64,000 nt of DNA from Acidobacteriota bacterium (GCA_013289695.1 JABCZK010000008.1:1-64000); one strand, 5' to 3'. Numbered from the stretch's first letter, positions 46,282 through 55,577 are shown. The notes: generated by a model from the sequence alone, not told the origin. Numbers and translations: made by a program.

Positions 46282-47766
46282 CTATGGCTGGGTCGAAGGC
46301 GCTCCGCGGTCCGGTGCGAGCGCGACGGCACGCGACGCGTCTTGGGCAGCCGGTTGGCCCGCGGGACGCAGAGTCTCGAGAAACGCGACCAAGGCAGTGG
46401 TCTCCGCAGGACTCAGATTCTTTCCGTAGGCTGGCATGTTGCCGCCACCCTGAATCACTTGTCGAATGAGCTGATCGCGTGTCAGCAATACCGCTACGTT
46501 GTCGAGAGCGGGGCCGCGCTTACCGCCTTGGTTGTCAAGCGCGTGGCAGTTATGGCACTGCTTCACCTGGAATACGAGAGCACCTTGCCGTTCCAGCGCG
46601 GATCGGTTGCGCAAGTACTGCGGCGGAATGGGCGTCGAGCTCCACGCGTCCATCACTGGACTCCACGGCGTGTACCCTGAAAGGTGCGTGAAGGTCCCCA
46701 ATGAAACCGCCACCAACAAAATCGATAACACGGCGATAGGTCTGCGACGCCAGCTTTTTTCACCTTCGCCGAAAATAAAAGGAAGAAGGAAAAGTGCCAG
46801 GAGCGCAACGACGGGGCCAACCAGCAGCGCTGGAGTCTCCATCGAGGGCGGCAAGAGCGAAAGCACAGCGTACAGCCACAGGAAGAAAAAGTCCGGCCGA
46901 GGGGCGGTCTGAATGATCGTGGGATCCGGACGACCCGACGGACCAAATGGACCAAAGTAAAAAGCGCAGGCGGCGATCGCGAGCAAAATGAAACCGCCGA
47001 AAAAAAGGTCTTTCCAAACTGCCAACGGGACGAACGGTATGCCGTCTTTTTTTGTCAGCTCGTGGTACTCCTTCAAGTAAGTAGCCTTGCGCACGACGCG
47101 CCCGGGCATCGGCCACTCATTGATACCGAGCTTGACAACCATCAGAAGGTGTACGGCAACAAACGCGATCAGCAATCCTGGGATTGCAAATACGTGTAGC
47201 GCGAAGAACCGCGAAAGAGTTGCTCCTGCGATGATGGGGCCACCCAGCATCAGATTGACGATCTGCGGTCCCAGCACCGGCACCCGGCTCGCGATGGATG
47301 CGCCAATCCCCAAGCCCCAGTAGGCGTCCTGATCGAAGCGCAGGACCTGGCCGGTGAAAGCCATGCCGAGAGTCACGAGCAATAGCAGAACACCTACCAT
47401 CCAAGTCAGTTCTCGAGGGTACTTGTAGGCGCCGAACAAAATAACCTGAACCATGTGGATGAGGACGATCGCGACCATAAATTCCGAGCCCCAGCCGTGA
47501 AGGGCTCGAATGAACCAGCCGAGCGCGACGGAGTGATTCAGAGTCTGCAGACTATTCCAAGCTTCACCGGCGGAAGGCACGTAAATGAGCGCCAGCAAGA
47601 TGCCCGTGACAATTTGCAGCATGAAAACGACAAGGGCCGCGCTGCCGAATACATAAAACCAGCTCGCGGTTTCGCGCGGAACGGGATGCTCCGCGGTTTC
47701 GCGGAGCGTCGCGCCAACCTGGAGGCGATCGTCCAGCCACCCGCCAATTGTTTTTATCAAACGCAT
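46282..47766 (-). CDS. Cytochrome b with fused C-terminal cytochrome c domain
   Basis: 494 residues. About 1-220 are a cytochrome b/b6 N-terminal domain with four helices and haem-ligand His residues (VALGWFIRALHGWGSEFMVA, FFALHVFAIPGLLIAFVAVH). About 240-380 contain further helices like cytochrome b C-terminal or subunit IV regions. About 395-470 form a cytochrome c domain with CHNCH at 404-408 and a likely axial Met444 in NMPAYG. The protein is the quinol-oxidising core of a bc-type complex that carries its own electron-transfer haem. It overlaps the Rieske gene by 10 bp, implying translational coupling. Confidence 0.93.
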   Translation of the reverse strand: MRLIKTIGGWLDDRLQVGATLRETAEHPVPRETASWFYVFGSAALVVFMLQIVTGILLALIYVPSAGEAWNSLQTLNHSVALGWFIRALHGWGSEFMVAIVLIHMVQVILFGAYKYPRELTWMVGVLLLLVTLGMAFTGQVLRFDQDAYWGLGIGASIASRVPVLGPQIVNLMLGGPIIAGATLSRFFALHVFAIPGLLIAFVAVHLLMVVKLGINEWPMPGRVVRKATYLKEYHELTKKDGIPFVPLAVWKDLFFGGFILLAIAACAFYFGPFGPSGRPDPTIIQTAPRPDFFFLWLYAVLSLLPPSMETPALLVGPVVALLALFLLPFIFGEGEKSWRRRPIAVLSILLVAVSLGTFTHLSGYTPWSPVMDAWSSTPIPPQYLRNRSALERQGALVFQVKQCHNCHALDNQGGKRGPALDNVAVLLTRDQLIRQVIQGGGNMPAYGKNLSPAETTALVAFLETLRPAGQPAAQDASRAVALAPDRGAPSTQP

Positions 47767-48308
47767 CGTGGCAATTCTGAAGTTATCGAAGTCAGATTTG
47801 ACGCGCTACCCGGCGTGGGCACTTCGCCGGCTTTTATGAAGAGCTCTCCACTCTCAAGCCTGTGGTGGTACTGAAACAAGCCGCGCTCCGGAGGTCCTGA
47901 AGCTCGGGAGCCATCCTGGTAATAAACGCCGCCGTGACAAGGACACATGAACAGACTGGATTGCGGAAACCACCGCACCGGGCAGCCCAGATGCGCGCAA
48001 TTGATCGCAAACACCTGGAACTGTTGCCCGTTCACGTTTCGAACCCAGCAGGGGATATCTGCTGTGTCGCCATCCCATGGACTGGCGACGGGATTCCGAT
48101 AAACAGCAAGCCGGGTCTGCCCTGCTGGAAACTGTTCGAGCTTGCCGAGAGAAAGCCACGAATCGTATCGACCAGCTCGCGCGTGAGCCACCGGAGACAT
48201 AATGTAACGCACGATCGGCACAGTCAGAATCGCAGCAACGATGCCGTTGAACAGCAGTCCCAGCTTCATCAGGAAATCGCGTCTTTTGAGACCATCGGGC
48301 ACCGTCAT
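47757..48308 (-). CDS. Rieske iron-sulfur protein
   Basis: 183 residues. An N-terminal KRRDFLMKLG looks like a twin-arginine-type anchor, followed by a hydrophobic helix. The 2Fe-2S cluster motifs are CAHLGC at 104-109 and CPCHGG from 122. Cys104, His106, Cys122 and His125 act as ligands, and Cys109-Cys124 as the stabilising disulfide, by analogy with bc1 Rieske proteins. It passes electrons from quinol to the cytochrome c haem of the bc-type complex. Its start overlaps the stop of the upstream cytochrome c gene (ATGA) and its end overlaps cytochrome b. Confidence 0.95.
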   Translation of the reverse strand: MTVPDGLKRRDFLMKLGLLFNGIVAAILTVPIVRYIMSPVAHARAGRYDSWLSLGKLEQFPAGQTRLAVYRNPVASPWDGDTADIPCWVRNVNGQQFQVFAINCAHLGCPVRWFPQSSLFMCPCHGGVYYQDGSRASGPPERGLFQYHHRLESGELFIKAGEVPTPGSASNLTSITSELPRCV

Positions 48309-49039
48309 CGGATTTCTCCCATCGGCTCGACATCATTCGGATAGGGCTGGCCGGGGAATTTCGGTCGCTGAGACACGAGCCACAGCGTCACATCGGAAAC
48401 ATCCTGAGCCGACATCGGCTTCCCCGCCACATTTCCTCGCCAGTCCGGAGCTCCCAGCTCAGGGCGTCCAACAATCACGATCGTTCGAAGGCCTTGATCG
48501 CCAACCAACGAGAGATAGGATCCATCCACGATTGAGGCTGCCCTTTGCCCGCCTCTTCCCCCCGGACCATGGCAAGAAGCACAGTAGGCGGCATAGACTT
48601 CCGAGCCCCGTGCGGGATCGCCCGGTTCCGATGAGGAGTATGGCGGTGGATTCACACCGCGCAAGATATCTGGCTTCGACCAGCGCTCTCGAATGCCCCG
48701 GACAATTACGTCGATCTGTTTGTCGGTGAGCATCCCGCCTTCGCTCTTTGCAAACGCAGGCATCGAGGTTCCGTGAGCTCCGTTTGCAACCACGTGCCGC
48801 AAAACGGAATCGTCCGCAATTGCGAGGTAAATCGGATCGCTGAGGGCAATTGCCGCTCCCCCTTTGCCGTCGGGCCCGTGACAACCGGCGCAGTTCCGTC
48901 CATACAAGGCATCGAAATCCGAAACCTGGTCTGGATCGACCGGGCTGGCGCCAGCCGCAGGGCGGCCGGGCGCGCCACCGCATCCGTACAAAATCAGGGA
49001 GGCCAACCCCGTGGCGAGGACGAGCCGGTGCGGGTTCAT
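48305..49039 (-). CDS. Dihaem cytochrome c lipoprotein
   Basis: 244 residues from the ATG at 49039, with AAAGGA upstream and a four-base ATGA overlap with the preceding gene. The signal ends in LILYGC (Cys20), a lipobox. Two cytochrome c domains follow, with CAGCH at 50-54 and CASCH at 153-157. Likely axial Met residues are in TSMPAF and in the region of KPMSAQ. It would carry electrons between the quinol-oxidising complex and the oxidase on the periplasmic face. Confidence 0.92.
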   Translation of the reverse strand: MNPHRLVLATGLASLILYGCGGAPGRPAAGASPVDPDQVSDFDALYGRNCAGCHGPDGKGGAAIALSDPIYLAIADDSVLRHVVANGAHGTSMPAFAKSEGGMLTDKQIDVIVRGIRERWSKPDILRGVNPPPYSSSEPGDPARGSEVYAAYCASCHGPGGRGGQRAASIVDGSYLSLVGDQGLRTIVIVGRPELGAPDWRGNVAGKPMSAQDVSDVTLWLVSQRPKFPGQPYPNDVEPMGEIR

Positions 49040-49902
49040 CGCGGCCTGTCCTTTCCTGGTTTTTCTGCCATCATTCCAGGAGTTTCGATCCCAGCGCGCA
49101 TCACGAAAGGCACAAACTGACGAATGCGTACTCGTGCCTGGCGAACGACGACCAATCCAGCGACGATACCGAAGGCAAACTGCGAAGCTATGAACCACCG
49201 CCAATCAATGCGCTCGTCGAGAAGTGGATTGATGAGTCCGAGGACGCTATGAATCAATCCGGTCCAGAATATCGGCGCGATCACGCCGCCCAAAAGAATT
49301 GGCCGGCGAGGAAACATCGGCAACATCGCTCCATAAAGAAGACCAACGAGTAGGGAAGTGGTTAGGTGTATCAGAACTGCGAGCGAGAAACTGCTCAGAT
49401 GGAACGCGTTCAGCGACGCTGCACCAAATTTTAGGGATTGGCCATAAACCGTCGCGGCCAGCAGATTGATGGGATACCAGATGCTACCTTGCTTGAGAAT
49501 TCCGTAAAGGCACGCGAGTATTGCCATGGCACCGCTGCCCGCGAGACCACCTTTGATTCCTGCAGAGATCGGATAGGTTTCCAGGGGAAGCAGAGCGCGG
49601 GGGAGTTCCGGCGCTATGGGCAGTCTTGCAATTTCGCGGCGAGAAGTAGCGACCACCGGCACTTCTGCTGCGACTCGAACCGTCACATGCTTCTCGTGCG
49701 GCAGCACGTCGCGGAACCACCCCACACATCCGGTCAAGGTCAGGATCGCCCCAAGAATGCTCACCGATGCGCTCGTGACCAGCCCCGCGGATAACAGAGT
49801 CACGCCGAAGGCCAGGACGATCGGCCATGTGGTCGGCGCAGGCAGCTGTACAGTTCCGGGCGGCGCTGCAGGGGTTTTTAGCTGAGGATCCATAGGCTCC
49901 AT
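49036..49902 (-). CDS. Membrane protein of the respiratory operon, function unknown
   Basis: 288 residues. The N-terminal 75 residues contain TTWPIVLAFGVTLLSAGLVT and two hydrophobic segments ending in GWFRDVLPHEKH, which resembles small cytochrome oxidase subunit IV-like proteins in acidobacterial oxidase operons. The remaining 200 residues hold about five more membrane helices (GLAGSGAMAILACLYGILKQ, SFSLAVLIHLTTSLLVGLLY, WRWFIASQFAFGIVAGLVVV), a domain I do not recognise. The position between subunit III and cytochrome c, with overlap of the latter, suggests a role in the oxidase supercomplex. The assignment is context-based. Confidence 0.75.
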   Translation of the reverse strand: MEPMDPQLKTPAAPPGTVQLPAPTTWPIVLAFGVTLLSAGLVTSASVSILGAILTLTGCVGWFRDVLPHEKHVTVRVAAEVPVVATSRREIARLPIAPELPRALLPLETYPISAGIKGGLAGSGAMAILACLYGILKQGSIWYPINLLAATVYGQSLKFGAASLNAFHLSSFSLAVLIHLTTSLLVGLLYGAMLPMFPRRPILLGGVIAPIFWTGLIHSVLGLINPLLDERIDWRWFIASQFAFGIVAGLVVVRQARVRIRQFVPFVMRAGIETPGMMAEKPGKDRPR

Positions 49903-49917
49903 TGGATTCTGCTTTCC

Positions 49918-50514
49918 TTAGCGGCCGATTACGTATACCACGGTGAACACTGCGATCCACACCACATCCACAAAGTGCCAATACAACGAAAAGACGTCTG
50001 CGCGCTCGTGGTGCTCCTGTTTCACCTTGCCCAACAGGGCGAGGATCATGCCAATGGTGAGACCGATCAGACCCACGGTGACGTGAAAGGCGTGCAGGCC
50101 TACGAGTGAGTAATATGTCGTGCCAAAAAGATTCGTGCTGATGGTCAAGCCGCTTTCGAAAATCAGGTGATGCCACTCGCGGCCCGTCTCGACCAGAAAG
50201 ATAATGCCGAGCGCCATGGTTAGGAACCACCAGATCGCAAAGAGGCTGGATTTCGCGTTTCGCAGTGCCGCGACTGCAAAATGAATCGTCAAGCTGCTCG
50301 AGAGGAGGCAGATCGTCGCGAAAATCGGGACCTCGAGCACCTCTTTCGGCGTCGGGCCCGATTGACTTTTCCCGATATAGAAAATATAGGCCACCAAAAA
50401 AATGGTAAACATGGCGGATTCGGCCGCGATTAGGCAGAACATTCCTACGCGTCCGCGCGAGGGTAGAATCCACGCCGATTCAAGCGATGACGGTGTCAAT
50501 GAAGGACTGCTCAA
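49918..50514 (-). CDS. ctaE: Cytochrome c oxidase subunit III
   Basis: 198 residues and five hydrophobic helices, the short form of subunit III. MFCLIAAESAMFTIFLVAYI with the conserved Glu, TNLFGTTYYSLVGLHAFHVT and YWHFVDVVWIAVFTVVYVIG at the C-terminus are diagnostic. The subunit is part of the inner-membrane haem-copper oxidase and stabilises proton uptake. It follows subunit I by 15 bp. Confidence 0.95.
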   Translation of the reverse strand: MSSPSLTPSSLESAWILPSRGRVGMFCLIAAESAMFTIFLVAYIFYIGKSQSGPTPKEVLEVPIFATICLLSSSLTIHFAVAALRNAKSSLFAIWWFLTMALGIIFLVETGREWHHLIFESGLTISTNLFGTTYYSLVGLHAFHVTVGLIGLTIGMILALLGKVKQEHHERADVFSLYWHFVDVVWIAVFTVVYVIGR

Positions 50515-50529
50515 TCGGGGTTCTCCTCT

Positions 50530-52203
50530 TCATTCATATTTCCAATCGGGGTCTTCCGGGTGCTTGATGTCCCAGAGAGGACGCCGGCTCCTGACCACCG
50601 GAATGGCGGCAAAGTTGTATTCCGGCGGAGGCGAACTGGTGGACCATTCAAGCGTCCACGCGTCCCACGGATCGCTGGTGCAGACCGGACCCTTGATACG
50701 GGACCAGAGCAAATTGCAGACAAATAGTAAAATCCCAGCGGCCTGAAAAAACACGCCAACCGTGATGATCAAGTTCCAGATATCCCATCCGCGTCCCGGC
50801 TCATAGGTGTAAATCCGTCGCGGCATCCCCAAGAGTCCTGGGATGTGCATGAAATCGAACGTCAAATGGAACCCGATTAAAAACAGCCAGAAGTGCCATT
50901 TGCCGAGCCTCTCGTTGTACATCCGCCCGCTCATCTTCGGGAACCAATAATAGAAGGCGGCAAACAGCGCGAAGAGAATTGCTCCTACGATTACGTAGTG
51001 AAAATGTGCAACGACAAAGTATGAGTTCCCGAGTTGCCAATCGAACGGCGCCACCGCGAGCATGATTCCCGTCAGGCCAGCGATCAGGAACTGAAACAGA
51101 AATCCGATGCAGAAAAGCATGGGCGTCTTGAATTCGATCTTGCCTCCCCACATTGTCCCGATCCAATTGAATATCTTGATTCCCGTGGGAACACCCACGA
51201 TCATTGTGGAGATTGTGAAAAAGCTGTTTGCGTAGGAGCTCATTCCTACAGTGAACATGTGGTGAGCCCATACGGTGAAGCTGACGAATCCGATGGCAAC
51301 CGTCGCGGCGACCATCACCGGATATCCGAAGATCGGTTTGCGGGAGAATACCGGGATGATTTCGGAAGCGAAAGCAAAGGCGGGGATCACCAGCACGTAG
51401 ACTTCCGGGTGACCAAAAATCCAGAAGAAGTGCATCCAGATTACCGCGGAGCCTCCAGCCTGCGTGTCAAAGAAGTGCGCACCGAGATAGCGATCGAGGG
51501 AAAGCATGATCTGAGCCGCGGTCAGAGGTGAAATGGCAAGGAGCACCAACGCCGCCATGACCAGGTTCATCCATGCTAGCAGCGGCATTTTCCCAAGAGT
51601 CATACCCGGGCACCGCAGGCACAGAACCGTCGCCGCGATGTTTGCCGCTGTCCCAATGCTGCCGATGCCGGAGACGAGTAAGCCAAGCGTCCAAAAATCG
51701 GTACTGTGTCCGATGGAAAAAACTCGTGCCGTGAGCGGCGCGTAGGCGAACCAGCCAACGTCCGGGGCGCCGCCCGCGCCATAAAGCCCATTGCCTCCGA
51801 TAAAGCTGAAGTACAGAAGCAGACCTCCGAAAGCGGCGAGCCAAAAGCTCCAGGCGTTCAGGCGTGGAAAGGCCATATCGCGAGCGCCAATCATGAGCGG
51901 AAGCAGATAATTCGCGAATCCGAACATAATCGGCATGGCCACGAAGAAAATCATGGTTGTGCCGTGCATTGTGAACATCTCGTTGAACACTTGCGGCGAT
52001 ACGAAATGATTGTGCGGAACGATGAGTTGTATCCGCATGATCGTCGCTTCGATTCCGCCGATTACAAGAAACACCAGCGCGTACAGGATGTACAGGATGC
52101 CAAGTTTTTTATGGTCGACCGTGGTTACCCAGTCGTGGAGCCGATCGCCGATCGGTCGTGTGGACTCGAGAGCCGGATTAAGTGCGATTGAATCTGACGA
52201 CAT
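50530..52203 (-). CDS. ctaD: Cytochrome c oxidase subunit I
   Basis: 557 residues and about 12 helices. HDWVTTVDHKKLGILYILYA near the N-terminus, MHGTTMIFFVAMPIMFGFAN with a haem ligand, FGHPEVYVLVIPAFAFASEI carrying the cross-linked His-Tyr pair and CuB ligand, VWAHHMFTVGM with two more CuB His, and VVAHFHYVIVGAILFALFAA with haem ligands identify it firmly. The Glu in PEVY and the overall pattern fit A-type oxidases. It reduces oxygen at the haem-CuB centre and pumps protons. Confidence 0.97.
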   Translation of the reverse strand: MSSDSIALNPALESTRPIGDRLHDWVTTVDHKKLGILYILYALVFLVIGGIEATIMRIQLIVPHNHFVSPQVFNEMFTMHGTTMIFFVAMPIMFGFANYLLPLMIGARDMAFPRLNAWSFWLAAFGGLLLYFSFIGGNGLYGAGGAPDVGWFAYAPLTARVFSIGHSTDFWTLGLLVSGIGSIGTAANIAATVLCLRCPGMTLGKMPLLAWMNLVMAALVLLAISPLTAAQIMLSLDRYLGAHFFDTQAGGSAVIWMHFFWIFGHPEVYVLVIPAFAFASEIIPVFSRKPIFGYPVMVAATVAIGFVSFTVWAHHMFTVGMSSYANSFFTISTMIVGVPTGIKIFNWIGTMWGGKIEFKTPMLFCIGFLFQFLIAGLTGIMLAVAPFDWQLGNSYFVVAHFHYVIVGAILFALFAAFYYWFPKMSGRMYNERLGKWHFWLFLIGFHLTFDFMHIPGLLGMPRRIYTYEPGRGWDIWNLIITVGVFFQAAGILLFVCNLLWSRIKGPVCTSDPWDAWTLEWSTSSPPPEYNFAAIPVVRSRRPLWDIKHPEDPDWKYE

Positions 52204-52220
52204 GTGACAACACCCCGCGC

Positions 52221-53297
52221 TTATCGAAGCGTCTCGAGATACGCAGTGACCGCATCCAAATCCTGATCACTCAGTTGCATCGCCGGCATCAGCGAACCTG
52301 GTTTGATGGCCTCGGGATCGTGAATCCATAGTCGTAAATTTTCGTGCGTGTTTGACGCCGCACCAGAGGCAATCGTGTCACGGCTCATCAAATGAGTCAG
52401 ATCGGGCCCAAATCGTCCGTCCGCCACCGTTCCTGAGACGGCATGGCAGTTAATACAAGCCGTGGTCTCAAAGACGCGACGGCCTTGGTTGACGGTATCG
52501 CCAACGCGTGCCGGCTGGGCTTCTTCCCGGGCCCACCGGTCGAACTGTTCCTTCGTGTCGACATACACGCGTAACAGCATCTTGGCGTGTTGGGTGCCGC
52601 AATACTGAGCGCATTGACCAACGTAAATCCCAACTTCATGAGGATCAATCCACATGCTATTCGTGCGATTGGGTATCAAGTCAGTTTTTCCTGCCAAGCG
52701 CGGGATCCAGAAGCTGTGATCCGTGTCTGCTGAACGCAATTCTATATAGGTTGGCGTGGGATGGGCCGGATCGCTGACCGGGACGTGCAACTCGTTGGCC
52801 GTGACGATTCCAACGGAGGGGTAGCGAAATTCCCACCAGAATTGATGGCCGATGGCGATGACTGCAACCGCTGCCGGAGGCTTTGCAGCGTCCTCGACCG
52901 AGTGGATTACGCGCGCGGTCGCAAGGAACAGAACCAAAACAATGAGTATGGGCAGGACCGTCCATGCGAGCTCGACCTGATTGCTGCCGTAAACTGGTGG
53001 GGGCTCACGGCCATCATCGTCAGGCCCGCGGCGGAACTTCACGAGAGAATAGACCAGCAGGCAGAAAACAACCGCAAAGATGAGCGCCGCAATGATGAGC
53101 ACGAAGATTGATATATGAAAGACTTCATCAGCAGGTGTCGAAGATGGCCGGAATATGTTTGTTGGAGACGGATTCGCGGGCGCGCCGAAACACTGGCTCG
53201 TGGCAAGCAAAAGGAATGCCAGCGAGACAGCGAACAATCCTGCGATGCCCTGAACCAACGCCCGATGACGAGTGCGGCGCATCATCTTCCCCTGCAT
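52221..53297 (-). CDS. ctaC: Cytochrome c oxidase subunit II with fused cytochrome c (caa3 type)
   Basis: 358 residues. An N-terminal signal and two membrane helices (about 14-36 and 60-85) precede the cupredoxin domain. The CuA site is GQCAQYCGTQHAKM with Cys229, Cys233, His237 and Met240. A cytochrome c domain follows with CINCH at 281-285 and Met in GSLMPAM. Fusion of the haem domain defines the caa3 class, which accepts electrons from soluble or membrane cytochromes c. It is the second gene of the operon, 1 bp after the NDH-2 fusion gene. Confidence 0.95.
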   Translation of the reverse strand: MQGKMMRRTRHRALVQGIAGLFAVSLAFLLLATSQCFGAPANPSPTNIFRPSSTPADEVFHISIFVLIIAALIFAVVFCLLVYSLVKFRRGPDDDGREPPPVYGSNQVELAWTVLPILIVLVLFLATARVIHSVEDAAKPPAAVAVIAIGHQFWWEFRYPSVGIVTANELHVPVSDPAHPTPTYIELRSADTDHSFWIPRLAGKTDLIPNRTNSMWIDPHEVGIYVGQCAQYCGTQHAKMLLRVYVDTKEQFDRWAREEAQPARVGDTVNQGRRVFETTACINCHAVSGTVADGRFGPDLTHLMSRDTIASGAASNTHENLRLWIHDPEAIKPGSLMPAMQLSDQDLDAVTAYLETLR

Positions 53298-53298
53298 A

Positions 53299-55389
53299 TC
53301 AACCCGTGGCCTGCGTCCGAGCGATTGTCGGGCTCGTCTGATGCGCCGCCTGCTGCAGCACCCAATAGCTCACTTTTTCCATTCGCACATAGCCTTTCAG
53401 ATGGTGGTTGCTCTTACTTACGACGACCGGGATCCAGGTGAGTCCGTGTTCGAGCATGGTGGAGGCAGCAAGTAAACCTGAATCGTCTGCCGAGACCGTC
53501 ACGGGTTCTGCGGACACGAACTCCCGTAACTGCACATTCTTAACGTCCTCTGCAGCCACCGTCTGCTTGTAAGCAATCGTCTGAGCGGCGCGCGAAAGAT
53601 CCGCGCCGTTCGATACGCCCCACAAGCACTGCTGATCATCAAGAACAAATACAAAACTGAGGCCGCTGCCGGCCAGCGATGCAACTGCCTGCTCCAGCGT
53701 GCTCTCTGGTTTCAGCGTCGCTTCTGGAATAGGCTCTAAGAACGTGGAAAGCGGCTCCTTGTTCAGTGCGTCCTTTGCCGCAGGAAAATGCAGCCACATG
53801 TTTTCCGCGCGCTGCTGCATGGCTCCGGCGACAATGTTGCGCAACGGCGCCATGAGTCCTGCGTGCTGCGAGAAAACATCTCGGCTCATCGCCACCAATC
53901 GCACCACAGTCCGTGCTCGAATACTCGCGAGGTACGATTCATTTTGGAGAAGGGCGGCCTCCCCTATGAAATCGCCCGGACCCAGTATGGCAAATGGCTT
54001 CTCTGCTTGTGCACCATCCGCGCCGCGCAGGATTTCGACCTCGCCCTGTTCGATCGCGTAGAAGAAATTGGCTGGCTCTCCCTTCCGGTAGATGAAGTCG
54101 CCGGGGCGATAGTAAGCTCGAGAAACGTGCTGGCTCTGGTTTGCCGCAAACGCTCCAAGATCGCGAGGGAACAAGAGGTCCCATGCCCAGTCGGTGCCAA
54201 CCCGGATGCGGCGCGACCAGCTAGGCAACTTCAGGAGATAAACTCCGCGCCATATGAACCACGCCAATATTCCTGAGGCACGAAATCCGAACATTTCAGC
54301 GACAGCCCGGCGCTCTCCGATCGAGCAGAGTTGGCCAAGCGGCCTGAAATGGAAGGGGTGAGTTGGCTGGCCATGCAGTACGCGCACGATGTTTTCCGCT
54401 GCTTGACGTCCTTCCCTCTCCGCGAATTGGGCTGTTGGTGGAGCCGGATTGTTGTCGAAGGCATTGGTGACATAAGCGCAATCGCCCACGGCCCAAATGT
54501 TTGGCAATCCGGACACGCGCATATCCGGGTCCGTGACCAAGCGGCCTTGCTCCTTCTTGAGATCCACATGCTGGACGAGGTGCGATGGCGTCGTCCCGAT
54601 GGTGCACACGACCGTGGCGGTACGCAGCAGGCTGCCATCAGGAAGACCAACGCCTTCTGGTGTCGCCGCCGCTGCGCTCGTTTTCAACAATATCTTAATC
54701 CCCGCGCGTTGCATCTTCTTCAGAGTGAAATCGCGCAAGGTTGGACTGACTTCCGGCAGAACTTGGTCCTTACTATGAACCAGGATCACGCTGATATCAG
54801 CTTCGGTGAAATTCCGGTAGAAGCGTGTGCTGTCTCTAATTAGATCATTTACTTCGCCGGCCAGCTCCACACCGCTAAATCCGCCTCCGATGATTACGAA
54901 CGATAGATAGAACTTCCGCCGCTCCGGATCAGAGCACACCTCCGCCTTTTCGAGTTGGTCAATGATATGAGAGCGCAAAGCCACCGCGTCTTTCATCGTC
55001 TTGAAAGGAAACGCGTGATCGCTCATGCCAGGAATGATGCCGAGATTGCTTTCGGCTCCGCAGGCAATCACAAGATGGTCGTAGTTCGTGCGCTTCAGCT
55101 GGCCCGGCTCGTTCTGAAATTCAATTTGCCCATCGGGGATATCGATGCGTTCAACTGTTTCGGTGCTGCACTCCACTCCGGGCAGCATCTGTCGAATTGT
55201 TGCGGCTGCGGAATCAGGGTGAATCGAAGCGCCCGCGACATCTGCCAGCAGCGGATGGAAAACCATGTGGTTTTCCCGGCTGTAGACAACAATCTGGCAT
55301 TCCTCGCGCCGCAGTCTCTTCCGCAGAGTTCTCGCACACGCCACCGCTGCGAAGCCACCACCGATAATTACAATTTTCGCGTGAGCCAT
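53299..55389 (-). CDS. Type II NADH dehydrogenase fused to cNMP-binding and CBS domains
   Basis: 696 residues. About 1-400 are a type II NADH:quinone oxidoreductase. The FAD motif is IVIIGGGFAAVACARTLRKR, the NADH motif is FVIIGGGFSGVELAGEVNDL, ANIWAVGDCAYV-like residues occur (here PNIWAVGDCAYV) and the C-terminal region has WRGVYLLKLP. About 430-545 form a cyclic-nucleotide-binding-type barrel (YRPGDFIYRKGEPANFFYAI, LGPGDFIGEAALL). About 560-680 resemble paired CBS domains (EATLKPESTLEQAVASLAGS, EPVTVSADDSGLLAASTMLE). The catalytic and regulatory parts are fused in frame with no break. It passes electrons from NADH to quinone without pumping; the extra domains may gate activity by a nucleotide. 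It is the first gene of the respiratory operon. Confidence 0.9.
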   Translation of the reverse strand: MAHAKIVIIGGGFAAVACARTLRKRLRREECQIVVYSRENHMVFHPLLADVAGASIHPDSAAATIRQMLPGVECSTETVERIDIPDGQIEFQNEPGQLKRTNYDHLVIACGAESNLGIIPGMSDHAFPFKTMKDAVALRSHIIDQLEKAEVCSDPERRKFYLSFVIIGGGFSGVELAGEVNDLIRDSTRFYRNFTEADISVILVHSKDQVLPEVSPTLRDFTLKKMQRAGIKILLKTSAAAATPEGVGLPDGSLLRTATVVCTIGTTPSHLVQHVDLKKEQGRLVTDPDMRVSGLPNIWAVGDCAYVTNAFDNNPAPPTAQFAEREGRQAAENIVRVLHGQPTHPFHFRPLGQLCSIGERRAVAEMFGFRASGILAWFIWRGVYLLKLPSWSRRIRVGTDWAWDLLFPRDLGAFAANQSQHVSRAYYRPGDFIYRKGEPANFFYAIEQGEVEILRGADGAQAEKPFAILGPGDFIGEAALLQNESYLASIRARTVVRLVAMSRDVFSQHAGLMAPLRNIVAGAMQQRAENMWLHFPAAKDALNKEPLSTFLEPIPEATLKPESTLEQAVASLAGSGLSFVFVLDDQQCLWGVSNGADLSRAAQTIAYKQTVAAEDVKNVQLREFVSAEPVTVSADDSGLLAASTMLEHGLTWIPVVVSKSNHHLKGYVRMEKVSYWVLQQAAHQTSPTIARTQATG

Positions 55390-55475
55390 TTCGGCCTCTC
55401 GTCCGCAACAGCTCTATCGAAGCTAAGCACTACTCAGCATCTCGCGCACACTCGATAACATATGTCCGACGGTTC

Positions 55476-55485
55476 CCCTAGCGGG
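55476..55485 (+). repeat. CCCTAGCGGG decamer, copy 4
   Basis: Exact copy of the decamer, extended by one base pair to CCCCTAGCGGGG, 87 bp upstream of the NDH-2 fusion gene start. Confidence 0.35.
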
Positions 55486-55577
55486 GAAGACTTTGTGGAA
55501 TCCGATGGCCGTCGGCTCCGCTCCAAATGCTTTCAAATAACGGCAGCACATGTACTCCGAAGCGATGCCGTGAACCA

